From contig CAVXSB010000010.1 of assembly GCA_963764315.1 (NCBI GenBank), positions 1-64,000 on the forward strand: DNA of 64,000 bases. Direction: 5' to 3'. Position numbers and translations under genes: made by a program. Source of the DNA: DATLWN01 sp963764315 (GTDB lineage Bacteria; Pseudomonadota; Zetaproteobacteria; Mariprofundales; Mariprofundaceae). How positions within the stretch are numbered: position 1 is the stretch's first letter; every line of letters starts with the position of its first letter. Below the pieces are notes generated by a model. That model made no database searches. It was not told the DNA's origin and worked only from the letters and a program-made list of their open reading frames with translations. Shown piece by piece: positions 35,055-45,325 of this stretch.

Positions 35055-35969
35055 TCAGCGCATGTCCGCCACTGCGATCATCACCACACCCAGCGCCACC
35101 AGCACCAGCGCTACGGCCTCGCCGCGCCGTACCCGCTCGCGCAGGAAGAAATGCCCGACCAGAAAGGTGAACAGGATCTCGATCTGGCCCAGCCCACGAA
35201 CCAGCGCCACATGCGTCATGGCGAAGCCCGCGAACCAGCCGGCCGAGCCCAGGGCCGACAGCGCCCCCACCGGCGCCGCTTGGCGCCAGGCGTGCAGGCA
35301 GCGGCGCAACTGCCCGCGCTGGCGCCAGGCCATGTAGCTGCCCTGCACGAGCGTCTGCAGCGCATTGGTGACCAGCAGCACCAGCAGCGCCTTGAGCATC
35401 ACCGGCACCGTCGCCGGCAGCATCAGGGTGGCCTGGCGCAGCGACAGCGCCGTGATGGCAAACCCGAAGCCGGCGCCCAGACCGCACAGGGCTGCCGGCT
35501 GCAACGAGGCCGCCAGCAACTGGCGCGGCGTCAGGCCTCGCTCGGTAAACGACAGCAGCAGCACGCCCACCACCGCCAGCAGGATGCCAGACACGGCCAG
35601 CGGCGGCAGGTGCACACCGAACACGGCCACCGAGATCACGAGCAATTGTGCTGCCTCGGTCTTGGCGTAGGCCGTGCCGACCACGAAATTGCGTAGCCCG
35701 AAGGCGGTGATCAGCAGCACCGTGGCGACGATCTGGCCGAGGCCCCCGAACAGGCACAGCGCCAGGAATTGGGGCGGCAGCGCCGGCAGGCCCGTATGCA
35801 GCCAGGCCATGGCCATGGCCAGCATCAGCGCATCCAGCGGTAGGGCGTAGAGGTAGCGTACGAAGCCGGCGCCGCCGGCCGACAGACTCTGGCGCAGGCG
35901 CGACTGCAGCGCGGTGCGCCAGACCTGGAATACGGCCGCCGCGACGGTGACCGGAATCCATGCCGGCAT
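35055..35969 (-). CDS. DMT-superfamily permease (EamA-like)
   Basis: 304 residues with about ten hydrophobic segments in two related halves, as in EamA/DMT exporters. Recognisable are the pre-helix FGLRNFVVGTAYAKTEAAQLLV in the first half and RGLGQIEILFTFLVGHFFLRERVRRGEAVAL, the typical end of the second half. The substrate is unknown. ATG 35969 is listed; GTG 35975 is possible. Neither has a strong ribosome binding site. It lies 37 bases downstream of leuD on the same strand. Confidence 0.82.
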   Translation of the reverse strand: MPAWIPVTVAAAVFQVWRTALQSRLRQSLSAGGAGFVRYLYALPLDALMLAMAMAWLHTGLPALPPQFLALCLFGGLGQIVATVLLITAFGLRNFVVGTAYAKTEAAQLLVISVAVFGVHLPPLAVSGILLAVVGVLLLSFTERGLTPRQLLAASLQPAALCGLGAGFGFAITALSLRQATLMLPATVPVMLKALLVLLVTNALQTLVQGSYMAWRQRGQLRRCLHAWRQAAPVGALSALGSAGWFAGFAMTHVALVRGLGQIEILFTFLVGHFFLRERVRRGEAVALVLVALGVVMIAVADMR

Positions 35970-36005
35970 GCTCACGACGCGGCTTGGTGCCAGACCGCAA
36001 CTAAC

Positions 36006-36658
36006 TCATTCGGCCGCCGCGAACAGCCACGGCGCCTCGGTGCTCCGCCTGGCCTCATAGCTGCGAATGGCATCGGCCTCCTGGAGCGTCAGGCCGATAT
36101 CGTCCAGGCCGTTCAGCAGGCAGTGCTTGCGGAAGGCATCGACCTCGAAGGCATAGGTGGCGCCGTCCGGTGCCAGCACCTGCTGGGCCTCCAGATCCAC
36201 GCGCAAGGCGATAGCCCTCGCTGGCCGCACAGGCGCCGAAACAGGGCATCGACCGCATCCGCCCCCAGCACCACCGGCAACAGGCCGTTCTTGAAGCAGT
36301 TGTTGTAGAAGATGTCGGCAAACGAGGGCGCGATAATGCAACGGAAGCCGTAGTCGGCCAGCGCCCAGGGCGCATGCTCGCGGGACTGGAGCCGCAGCCG
36401 AAGTTGTCGCGCGCCAGCAGGATGGATGCACCGTGCATAGCGCGGCTGGTTCAGCACGAAATCGGGATTACGCGGCCGGTCGGTGCAGTCCATGCCCGGC
36501 TCGCCGCGATCCATATAGCGCCATTCGTCGAACAGATACGGGCCATAGCCGGTGCGCTTGATCGATTTCAGGAACTGCTTCGGGATGATGGCGTCGGTAT
36601 CGACGTTGGCGCGGTCCAGCGGTGCGACGATGCCCTCGTGGGTGGTGAATGCCTGCAT
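36006..36658 (-). pseudogene. leuD: 3-isopropylmalate dehydratase small subunit, broken by four indels
   Basis: The reading frame is LeuD from its N-terminus (MQAFTTHEGIVAPLDRANVD) but needs four corrections: about +1 near 36436, +2 near 36383, +1 near 36232 and +1 near 36206. Corrected, it reads PRYHGASILLARDNFGCGSS, SREHAPWALADYGF, then ASEGYRL-RVDLEAQQVLAPDG, and ends RSTEAPWLFAAAE. The corrected length is exactly 216 codons (215 residues), normal for the family, which argues that these are extra bases in the sequence rather than decay. AAGGAG precedes ATG 36658. LeuD pairs with LeuC to isomerise 2-isopropylmalate in leucine synthesis. Confidence 0.88.
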
Positions 36659-36668
36659 GATGCTCTCC

Positions 36669-38072
36669 TTATGTCCAGTCGCGCACGTCGACGAAATGGC
36701 CGGCGATGGCGGCGGCGGCGGCCATGGCCGGACTGACCAGATGCGTGCGCCCGCCCTGGCCCTGGCGGCCCTCGAAATTACGGTTGGAGGTCGAAGCGCA
36801 GTGCTCGCCCGGCTCCAGACGGTCGGCGTTCATGGCCAGACACATCGAGCAGCCCGGCTCGCGCCACTCGAAGCCCGCCTCGGCGAACACCTTATCCAGG
36901 CCCTCTGCCTCCGCCTGCTGCTTCACCAGGCCCGAGCCCGGCACCACCATCGCCTGCTTCACACTGGCCGCCACCTTGTGCCCCTTGGCCACGGCGGCGG
37001 CGGCGCGCAGATCCTCGATGCGTCCGTTGGTGCACGAGCCGATGAACACCTTGTCGATGCGGATGTCCGCGATCGGCATGCCTGCGGACAGGTCCATATA
37101 GGCCAGCGCCCGCGTCCAGCCCTCGTGCTGCACGGCGTCCCTGGCCTCATCCAGCGCCGGCACATGGCCGGTCACCGGTGCCACCATCTCCGGGCTCGTG
37201 CCCCAGCTCACCTGCGGCGCGATATCGGCGGCATCGAGCCGGATCTCGTGGTCGAACACCGCGTCGGCGTCCGAATGCAGATCGCGCCAGGCCGCCACCG
37301 CCTTGTCCCAATCCGCGCCCTTCGGCGCATACGGGCGGCCCTGTACATAAGCGATGGTGGTTTCGTCGACCGCCACCATGCCGCAGCGGGCGCCGGCCTC
37401 GATGGTCATATTGCACAGGCTCATGCGCCCTTCCATCGACAGCGCGCTGACGGCTGCGCCGGCGAACTCGACGGCGTAACCCGTGCCGCCGGCCGTACCG
37501 ATATGACCGATGATGAACAGCGCCATGTCCTTGGCCGTGGTGCCGGCCGGCATGGTGCCGTCGACCGTGATGCGCATGCGCTTCGGCTTCTTCTGGATCA
37601 GGCATTGCGTGGCCAGCACATGCTCGACCTCGGAGGTACCGATGCCCATGGCGATGGCGCCGAAGGCGCCGTGCGTGGAGGTATGCGAATCGCCGCATAC
37701 CACGGTCATGCCCGGCAGCGTCAGCCCCTGCTCGGGGCCGACCACGTGCACGATGCCCTGGCGCACGTCGTCCATGCCGAACTCGGTGATGCCGAACTCG
37801 CGGCAGTTGGCATCCAGCGCCTCCACCTGGGCGCGCGACACCGCGTCGGAGATGCCCTGGGCGCGATCGACGGTCGGCACATTGTGATCCGGCGTAGCCA
37901 CCGCCGCCGAGATGCGCCACGGCTGACGCCCGGCCAGGCGCAGCCCCTCGAAGGCCTGCGGACTCGTCACCTCGTGCACCAGGTGCCGGTCGATGTACAG
38001 CAGCACCGAGCCATCGTCGTGCTCGCTGACCACGTGCTGATCCCATACCTTGTCGAATAATGTCCTGCCCAT
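36669..38072 (-). CDS. leuC: 3-isopropylmalate dehydratase large subunit
   Basis: 467 residues, intact. The 4Fe-4S ligands are in SCTNGR (near 349) and CSMC (near 410), and the aconitase-family blocks TVVCGDSHTSTHGAFGA and GHVPALDEARD are present. With LeuD it forms the leucine-pathway isomerase. GGAGG precedes ATG 38072. The leuC-leuD spacing is 10 bases. A LysR regulator is divergent, sharing a 112-base intergenic region. Confidence 0.97.
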   Translation of the reverse strand: MGRTLFDKVWDQHVVSEHDDGSVLLYIDRHLVHEVTSPQAFEGLRLAGRQPWRISAAVATPDHNVPTVDRAQGISDAVSRAQVEALDANCREFGITEFGMDDVRQGIVHVVGPEQGLTLPGMTVVCGDSHTSTHGAFGAIAMGIGTSEVEHVLATQCLIQKKPKRMRITVDGTMPAGTTAKDMALFIIGHIGTAGGTGYAVEFAGAAVSALSMEGRMSLCNMTIEAGARCGMVAVDETTIAYVQGRPYAPKGADWDKAVAAWRDLHSDADAVFDHEIRLDAADIAPQVSWGTSPEMVAPVTGHVPALDEARDAVQHEGWTRALAYMDLSAGMPIADIRIDKVFIGSCTNGRIEDLRAAAAVAKGHKVAASVKQAMVVPGSGLVKQQAEAEGLDKVFAEAGFEWREPGCSMCLAMNADRLEPGEHCASTSNRNFEGRQGQGGRTHLVSPAMAAAAAIAGHFVDVRDWT

Positions 38073-38171
38073 GCGGCCTCCGGCGCTCTATCGCCATCAA
38101 AATTTCTCAATGCGAACGCCATGGTAATGTGCAACAATCGCATTCTACAAGCGAGATTAATTCCACCATGA

Positions 38172-38186
38172 ATGAGAAAAACTCAT
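38172..38186. promoter_or_regulatory. Inverted repeat ATGAG-AAAAA-CTCAT at the lysR start codon
   Basis: Two 5-base arms with an A5 spacer overlap the first codon of the LysR gene in the leuC-lysR divergent region. It could be an autoregulatory site. No clear T-N11-A LysR box could be fixed in the rest of 38073-38171. Confidence 0.28.
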
Positions 38187-39081
38187 GAGCGAGTTGAAAA
38201 CCCTGCCCCCACTGAACGCCCTGCGCGCCTTCGCCGCCGTCGGCAGGCATTTGAGCCTAGCGGCAGCCGCGGCCGAGCTGCACGTCACCCCCTCGGCGCT
38301 GAGCCACCAGATTCGCACCCTTGAAGAACGCCTCGGCACCCGCCTGTTCGTGCGCCAGGCACGGGGCCTGGAGCTGACCGAGGCCGGACGCACCATCCTG
38401 CCGGGCGTCCAGGAGGCCTTCGCGGCCTTAGCCCACACCATGGAGCTTTTGGCGCCGGAGGAAGGCGAGCACAGCCTGCACATCAGCATGCTCTCCACCT
38501 TCGCCATGCGCTGGTTCATCCCGCGCCTGTCCCGCTTCCAGCAGGCACATCCGGCCACCGAGGTGCGCATCGCCACTGCCGTATCCCTCGTCGATTTCGA
38601 GCGCGAGGACTTCGACTGCGCCATCCGCTTCGGCGACGGCCATTGGGATGGTCTGCATGCCGACCTGCTGTTCCCGGAGCAGCTTGTGCCCGTGTGCAGC
38701 CCGTCACTGCCAACAAAGGAGAACCCGCTGGCCACCCCAGCGGATCTCAAGCACCACACCCTGCTGCACGCCCAGCTCAGATCGGACGACTGGCAGCTGT
38801 GGCTGCACGCCGCCGGCATCGACGACGCCGATGCCGAGCACGGCCCGGTATTCGAAACGCGCAACTTCGCCATCCAGGCCGCCATCGACGGCCTGGGCGT
38901 GGCCGTCGTCGATCCGCACCTCGTCGCCGAGGAGCTCAAGAGCGGCCGCCTGATCCAGCCCTTCGCCGAGCTCCCCATCAGCCGCGGCGCCTACTACCTC
39001 GTCTACCCTGACCGCATCGCCAAGGCCGAACGCTTCAAAGCCTTCCGCAAATGGCTACTCTCCGAAGTCCAGGACAAATAG
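38185..39081 (+). CDS. LysR-family transcriptional regulator (GcvA-like)
   Basis: 298 residues. The N-terminal winged HTH (LNALRAFAAVGRHLSLAAAAAELHVTPSALSHQIRTLEERLG) is followed by an effector domain with the GcvA-subfamily features SMLSTFAMRWFIPRL and CAIRFGDGHW. It is divergent from leuC and co-directional with the PhzF gene, so either could be its target. The GcvA similarity does not prove glycine-cleavage control. Start ATG 38185. Confidence 0.92.
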   Translation: MSELKTLPPLNALRAFAAVGRHLSLAAAAAELHVTPSALSHQIRTLEERLGTRLFVRQARGLELTEAGRTILPGVQEAFAALAHTMELLAPEEGEHSLHISMLSTFAMRWFIPRLSRFQQAHPATEVRIATAVSLVDFEREDFDCAIRFGDGHWDGLHADLLFPEQLVPVCSPSLPTKENPLATPADLKHHTLLHAQLRSDDWQLWLHAAGIDDADAEHGPVFETRNFAIQAAIDGLGVAVVDPHLVAEELKSGRLIQPFAELPISRGAYYLVYPDRIAKAERFKAFRKWLLSEVQDK

Positions 39082-39114
39082 GTCCGGAAAAACCGGATAC
39101 CAAGGATACGAGCC

Positions 39115-39900
39115 ATGAAGATCAAGATGTATCAGGTTGATGCATTCGCGAGCCGGGTGTTCGAGGGGAACCCGGCGGCGGTGTGCCCGCTGGACGCATG
39201 GCTGCCGGACGCGTTGATGCAGGCGATCGCCATGGAGAACAACCTGTCCGAGACGGCCTTCTTCGTGCCGGAGGGGGATGGCTACCGGCTGCGCTGGTTC
39301 ACGCCGATGGCGGAGGTGGCCCTGTGCGGGCACGCCACACTCGCCACAGCGCACGTGATCCTGAACGAGTTCGGCGCCAGAACGAACCGGGTGGCGTTCG
39401 AGACGCACAGCGGCCGGCTGACGGTGATCCGGGACGGCGACATGCTGGCCATGGACTTCCCCGCACGAAAACCGACGCCGGTCGATATACCCGAGGCCCT
39501 GGTGGCGGGCCTGGGCGCTCGGCCCGTCGAGGTACTGGCCGCCGGGGACTACGTCGCGGTGTTCGAGGATGAGGCGACGGTGCGCGCGCTAAGCCCCGAC
39601 ATGAACCGGCTGGGCGAGTTGGAGCTGCGGGGCGTCTCGGTCACCGCCCCGGGCCGGGATTACGATTTCGTCAGCCGCTTCTTCGCGCCCAGGCTCGGCA
39701 TCGACGAAGACCCGGTGACGGGTTCGGCGCACTGCGAACTGGCGCCCTACTGGTCATCCCGCATCGGCAAGGATGACCTGATGGCGCGGCAGGTCTCCAG
39801 GCGCGGCGGCGATGTGCACTGCCGCCTGGTCGGGGATCGGATCATCTTGTCCGGGAATGCGGTGACCTTCATGGTCGCGGAGATCGAGACCGGAGCCTGA
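39115..39900 (+). CDS. PhzF-family isomerase
   Basis: 261 residues. The start (MYQVDAFASRVFEGNPAAVC) and the catalytic Glu block NNLSETAFF (Glu about 46), RWFTPMAEVALCGHATLA and GIDEDPVTGSAHCEL are those of the PhzF/diaminopimelate-epimerase fold. PhzF proteins isomerise small unsaturated acids; only some make phenazines. No phenazine genes are nearby, so the substrate is unknown. It follows the LysR gene by 33 bases and may be regulated by it. Start ATG 39115. Confidence 0.92.
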   Translation: MKIKMYQVDAFASRVFEGNPAAVCPLDAWLPDALMQAIAMENNLSETAFFVPEGDGYRLRWFTPMAEVALCGHATLATAHVILNEFGARTNRVAFETHSGRLTVIRDGDMLAMDFPARKPTPVDIPEALVAGLGARPVEVLAAGDYVAVFEDEATVRALSPDMNRLGELELRGVSVTAPGRDYDFVSRFFAPRLGIDEDPVTGSAHCELAPYWSSRIGKDDLMARQVSRRGGDVHCRLVGDRIILSGNAVTFMVAEIETGA

Positions 39901-39931
39901 TCTCCGGCCCGGCCTTGACCGATATGGGCGC

Positions 39932-42900
39932 TCATGCCTGGTGGGATGCAGAGTCAGAAAGAAACGTATAACCATCTTCGCGGAAGAGCTTGATACAGGC
40001 ATCGACCGCATCCGGGTCATACCACGTCCCGCGGTGGCGCTTGATCTCCTCCAGGGCCGACTCAAGGCCCAATCCCGGACGATAAGGGCGATGCGAGGAC
40101 ATCGCTTCCACCACATCGGCCACAGCAATGATCCTCGCCTCAAGCAGGATCTTCCCCTTCTTGAGCCCTTGCGGATAGCCGGAGCCATCGAGACGTTCGT
40201 GGTGCTGCAGGATGATATCCGCAATCGGCCAGGGGAATGTCACATGCTTCAGGATATCGTATCCGGACTGCGGATGCGCCTTGATCAGCATGTACTCGAT
40301 ATCGGTAAGCTTGCCGGGTTTGGAAAGGATCTCCGCCGGCACATGGATCTTTCCCAGATCGTGGATGATGGCGGCAAGGGTGATGGCATCCACCTGCTCT
40401 TCGGGTAGTTCCATTTTCCGCGCCATGGCTGTCGCCAGATCGGCAACGCGCTGTTGGTGGCCCGCGGTATAGGGATCGCGCGCCTCGACGGTGGCCGCGA
40501 TGGTCTGGATCGATTGCACCAGACTCTCCCTCAGGACAATGGCGTGCCGTTCGTGCTCGACGCGGGTGCGCATGGTGGTGATGCCATAGGCCAGATCGCC
40601 GGCCAATTCCTCCAGCAACCGGATCTCCTCAGCCTCGTCGAAGCTGGCCGGATCGGGCGAATAGATGCTCAAAACGCCGAAAACCTTTCCACGCTTCAGC
40701 TAAGGGGAAGGGCGATATTCGAGACCAGGCCACGCGCCAGCACTTCATCCCGCCACGGTTCAAACCCCGGGTCGCTGGCAATATCGTGGCAAAACTGCGT
40801 CTTTCCGCTGCGAATCGCCCTGGAGACCGGCAGCTTCCCGTATCTCGTATCACCCCAGCTCATGCCCTGTGCCCAGTAATCGACATCCGTCGAGGCCGAC
40901 CATGCGATGGGCGTAATATTCTTTTCCGGATCGTCCCCGACAAAGTCGACCACCGCCAGTTTGTATCCACTCATGTTCACGATCGCATCGACCACGCCGT
41001 GCAGCAACTCATCCTCGGTCGAGGCCTGCACCAGGGCCAGATTACACGCCGACAGCACCCTGAGCGCACGGTTGGCGCGACCCAATATCGCCTCGGCCTT
41101 CTTGCGCTCGGTGATGTCGCGCGCGATCGTCAACAGATAGGGCTTGTCGAGGAGAATGCGTGTTGTACTGACCTCCACGGAGAAGACCGAGCCATCCTTA
41201 CGCCGATGCACACCCTCGAATCGCGCTCGTCCCGTTTTCTGGAGCACCTTATTGAAGGCCGCGCGTGCGGCATCGTCAAAGGCAGGATCGATGTCAAGAA
41301 CGCTCATGGAGAGAAGCTCTTCCAGGCTGTACCCCAGGGCGCGGCATCCGGTCTCGTTGACGTCCAGAAACCGGAACGTTTCCGGTTCAAGCACCTCGAT
41401 ACCATCGTTGGAGTGGTCGAGCAGGGCGCGAAACAGATGCAGGCGATCCTCGGCCTGTTTGCGTTCGGTCACGTCGAAAATCACGCCATCGATGTAAAGG
41501 GGTTTGCCATCCGGCCCGTGGACCGGCATGCCGCGTTCCGACAACCAGCGGGTGCTGCCGTTCTTGTGCTTCAACCGGTACTCCACCGCGAATGGACGCT
41601 TCTCCGCCACCGCGCGCCTCACCTCGTCTACCACACCGGGGCGATCCGCCTCCAGCATCAGCGGCTCGATCGAACAAATCCCGCCGGGCGCCATCTCATC
41701 CGCCGTATAGCCCGTGATTTCGGAAATCATCTCATTATAAAACTCCATGCGGCTGTGCTCTCGGATAAACACCCGGTAGACCGATCCCGGCAGATTCTGC
41801 GTCAGTGTACGATAGGCGAGCTCGCTTTCGCGCAGCGCCTCCGCCGCCGCCTTGCGTTCGGTGATATCGCGTACGATGGCCAGCATATAAGGCCTGTCGA
41901 CCTCGACCATGGTGACGTTGACCTCCACAGGGAAGGTCGAGCCATCCTTACGCCGGTGCGTGCTCTCGAATCGCGCCTCCCCGGCCTCCTGAATCTGCTT
42001 CTGCACCGCTTTAAACATGTCCGCACTGAATTCCACATTAATGTCGACCACATGCATGGAAAGCATCTCTTCCCGGCTGTATCCCAGGATGCGGCATTCG
42101 GTTTCGTTGACGTCCAGAAACGACATGGTGGCGGGATCGATCACCTCGATGCAATCACTGGAACTGTCGAGCAGGGTGCGAAACAGCCGCAGGCGTTCCT
42201 CGGCCTGCTTGCGTTCGGTGATGTCGTGAAAAACGCCGACCATGTGAGGCTCGCCGCCGAGTTCCATGGTGGATGTATTGATGTCGGCGTAAAACACCGA
42301 ACCGTCCTTGCGTTTGACCGGCATGTCCGTAGCGAGTGACAACTCGCCGCATTCCTGCTTTGCAAATCGTTCGCGAACAGAGGGCCAATCCTGCTTCGGG
42401 TGAAGGTCCGGAACCTTAAGCCCGATGAACTCGTCGTGGCTGTACCCGAACATACGGCATGCGGTCACATTGCCGTCGACGACCTTCCTGGTTTTCACAT
42501 TGACGAGCACAATGCCGTCGAGCGCCCCTTCCAGGATGGCGCGCAGCCTCTCTTCCGACTCCCGCAAGCGGGCTTCCGCCTGCTTCAGCCCGGTGATATC
42601 GACACCGAGGGCGACGACGTTCGCCCCTTTTCCGGTTCCGATCCTGGCCGCGGTCAGCGCGTAATCACGAACACCATCCCTTGTGGTGATATGTGCCTCG
42701 GCCGATCCCGATCCGGTCTTGAAGGTCTTCCCAAGCTCTTTGGTGACGGTTGGCCTGTCCTCCTCATCGATAAACGCCAGGGCATTGGCTTTCGCCATCG
42801 CTTCCGGCGTCAATTCCATCATATCCAGAGCATACTGATTCCACTGCAACACATGGCCTGACTGGTCCATCCGGTAGAAAAATCCCGGCAGGTGTTGAAT

Positions 42901-44509
42901 CACGGCATCGGTAAATGTCTTTTCAGACAGCAATGACCTGCTCGGCGAGCCTGCGCTCGCTGATGTCGCGGACCACGGCAACCCTGTACAGCTTATCGGC
43001 CTGAACCAGGGAAATACTGGCTTCGACGGGGAATACGGAGCCGTCCTTGCGGCGATGGCTGGTTTCGATGACGACCGAACCATGATCCTGCAACGTCTTC
43101 TCGATCTCATTTGCCCGCAATTGATCCAGATCCGGATCGACATCCTGGACACCCATCGACAACAGTTCGTCACGGCTGTAGCCAAGGGTGCGGATGGCCG
43201 CCGTATTTACATCAATGAAGCGGAGCGAATCCGGATCGACCACCTCGATCGCATCTTTGGACTGGTCGATAAGCTCTCGAAAAAGCTTGAGGCTTGTCTC
43301 ACTCGCCAGGCGCTCGGTGATGTCGCGAACCACCCCCACCATGTACCGCTTCCCGCCCAGTTCCACGAGAGAGCTGCTGATGTCGGCGTAAAACAACGAA
43401 CCGTCCTTGCGCTTCATCGGAACCGATTCGATCAGCCTGACATCACCCGCGGCCTGCCGATCGAACTGCTCGACGACCGCCGGCCAGTCCTTCCTGGGAT
43501 GGATGGCGGGAACATGGCGGCGGGTGATTTCGTCGTGGCTGTAGCCCAGCATGCGGCACAGGGCCTGGTTGGCATCGACGAAACGCCGGGTCTCGATATC
43601 GATGACCCCGACGCCGTCGAGCATGCCCTCGAAGATGGTCTGGTGTCTCGCCTCCTCCTGCTTGCGCTCGGTGATGTCGCGGACCACGGCCACATGGTAC
43701 TCCCGTGCATCCTTCACCTTGGAGGGCGCACGCTTCACCATGGAGACGCTGACCTCGATGGGGTAAAAAGAACCATCCTTTCGGCGATGGCGGGCTTCGA
43801 ACAGAAGCTCCCCGCTTTTCCGCAGGCGCCCGTCCACCTGTTTCAGATCCTCCTCGCTCATATCGGGACTCACGTCCGGCACATGCATCGATAACAGATC
43901 CTCGCGGCTGTATCCCAGGGCGCGGCAGGCGGTTTCGTTGACGTCAATGAACCGGTGCGTCTCCGGATCGACCACCTCGATCGCATCCCGGGACAGATCG
44001 AGCAGGGAACGGAACATGCGCAGCTGCGCCTCGTCGGCCTTGCGCGCACTGATGTCCCGCAAATTGATCGAGGCGCCCACAACCTTGCCCGACGTATCCT
44101 CGATGGGCGTAGCGAGTTCGGAGACGGGCACCAGGGAGCCGTCCTTGCGCCGCAGCTCGGTTTCCTCGTGGCCGTTACGCCGGCCACGCCGGAGGGAGGC
44201 GAACTTCCGCAACATCCGGTTGAGGCGCCCAGATGGCACGACGAGATCGGTGAAGTCCTGACCGATGGCCTCCTTCGCCGTATATCCGAAGAGGCTTTCG
44301 GCGGCCCGGTTCCAGCTTTCCACGACGCCCTCGGGCGAGGTCGCGATGATGGCGTCGTCCGACGATTCGACGATCAGCGCCAGGCGCAGCCGGGCTTCGG
44401 CATCGCGGGACCCCGTATCCGCCGGACCCGGGCGCTCGAGCGCCGCGATGCGTTTCCGGAGCTGCCGGTTTTCCCGGAGCAGATCCGCCTTGGTCTGCCG
44501 GGTCGTCAT
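39932..44509 (-). pseudogene. Giant multi-PAS, GAF, HD-GYP c-di-GMP phosphodiesterase, split by two frameshifts
   Basis: Three consecutive open frames read as one protein. The first (44509-42923) has a short coiled-coil head and about four PAS domains. The second (to 40696) has about five more and the start of a GAF. The third (to 39932) has the end of the GAF (FGVLSIYSPDPASFDEAEE) and an HD-GYP domain with HDLGKIHVP and HHERLDGSGYP. The first and third are in the same frame; the second is shifted by an apparent +1 near 42933 and -1 near 40699. The whole span is 1526 codons, with no net length change. Several PAS units share a near-identical phrase (IEVVDPET-RFIDVNETACR-LGYSREDLLSM). There is no membrane segment. 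HD-GYP domains degrade c-di-GMP. ATG 44509 is the chosen start; GTG 44527 is possible. Confidence 0.82.
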
Positions 44510-44753
44510 GGCGCGGGCACGCCGCACCTCCGGCCTGGAGCCGGACGCGCCTGCGTCACTCCCGATGCTTTCCGCCGACCGATTTCCATCCCTTTTCCTC
44601 CATCGTCATCCCGAAAGCATGCAACCGCGCGACGCCTTGACGATCATAGACCAAATCGGATGTAACTCTTCGTGGACACGATTGGAACACGCCTTTGTCG
44701 AACGGCCGATTCACCGCTATCCTCGCCCGTTCAGTTCACCCTCGGAGAGACGC

Positions 44754-45323
44754 ATGAGCATCAAGTCGGACAAATGGATTCGCCGCATGGCGATGGAGCA
44801 CGGCATGATCGAGCCCTTCGTCGACGGCCAGGTCAAGAAGACGGACGGCGGCCATGGGGCCATCTCCTACGGCCTGTCCTCCTACGGCTACGACGTGCGC
44901 TGCGCCGACGAGTTCAAGATTTTCACCAACATCAATTCGGCCATCGTCGACCCGAAAAACTTCGATGCCAGCAGCTTCGTCGACATCAAGTCCGACGTCT
45001 GCATCATCCCGCCGAACTCCTTCGCGCTGGCGCGCACCATCGAGTACATGCGCATCCCGCGCAATGTGCTGACGATCTGCCTCGGCAAGTCCACCTACGC
45101 GCGCTGCGGCATCATCGTCAATGTGACGCCGCTGGAACCTGAATGGGAGGGGCATGTGACGCTGGAGTTCTCGAACACCACGCCGCTGCCGGCCAAGATC
45201 TACGCCGGCGAGGGCGTGGCGCAGTTCCTGTTCCTGGAATCCGACGAGGAGTGCGAGACCTCCTACAAGGACAAGCAGGGCAAATACCAGGGGCAGACGG
45301 GCGTCACCGTCCCCAGGCTGTAG
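44754..45323 (+). CDS. dcd: dCTP deaminase
   Basis: 189 residues, close to the 193 of E. coli Dcd. The conserved blocks are GAISYGLSSYGYDVR near 43-57, CLGKSTYARCGIIVNVTPLEPEWEGHVTLEFSNTTPLPAKIYAGEGVAQ and the C-terminal SYKDKQGKYQGQTG. The catalytic Glu is in PLEPEWEGH. The enzyme deaminates dCTP to dUTP for thymidylate synthesis. GGAG lies 6 bases before ATG 44754. It is followed 2 bases later by metF. Confidence 0.96.
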   Translation: MSIKSDKWIRRMAMEHGMIEPFVDGQVKKTDGGHGAISYGLSSYGYDVRCADEFKIFTNINSAIVDPKNFDASSFVDIKSDVCIIPPNSFALARTIEYMRIPRNVLTICLGKSTYARCGIIVNVTPLEPEWEGHVTLEFSNTTPLPAKIYAGEGVAQFLFLESDEECETSYKDKQGKYQGQTGVTVPRL

Positions 45324-45325
45324 CC

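Noticed and set aside
36552..38060. Open frame of 502 codons on the plus strand
   Set aside because: Antisense to leuC, which has all its iron-sulfur and active-site motifs.
40900..44200. Repeated motifs that look like a direct-repeat array
   Set aside because: The repeats are spaced by whole PAS domains and are in frame; there are no short spacers, so it is not a CRISPR array.
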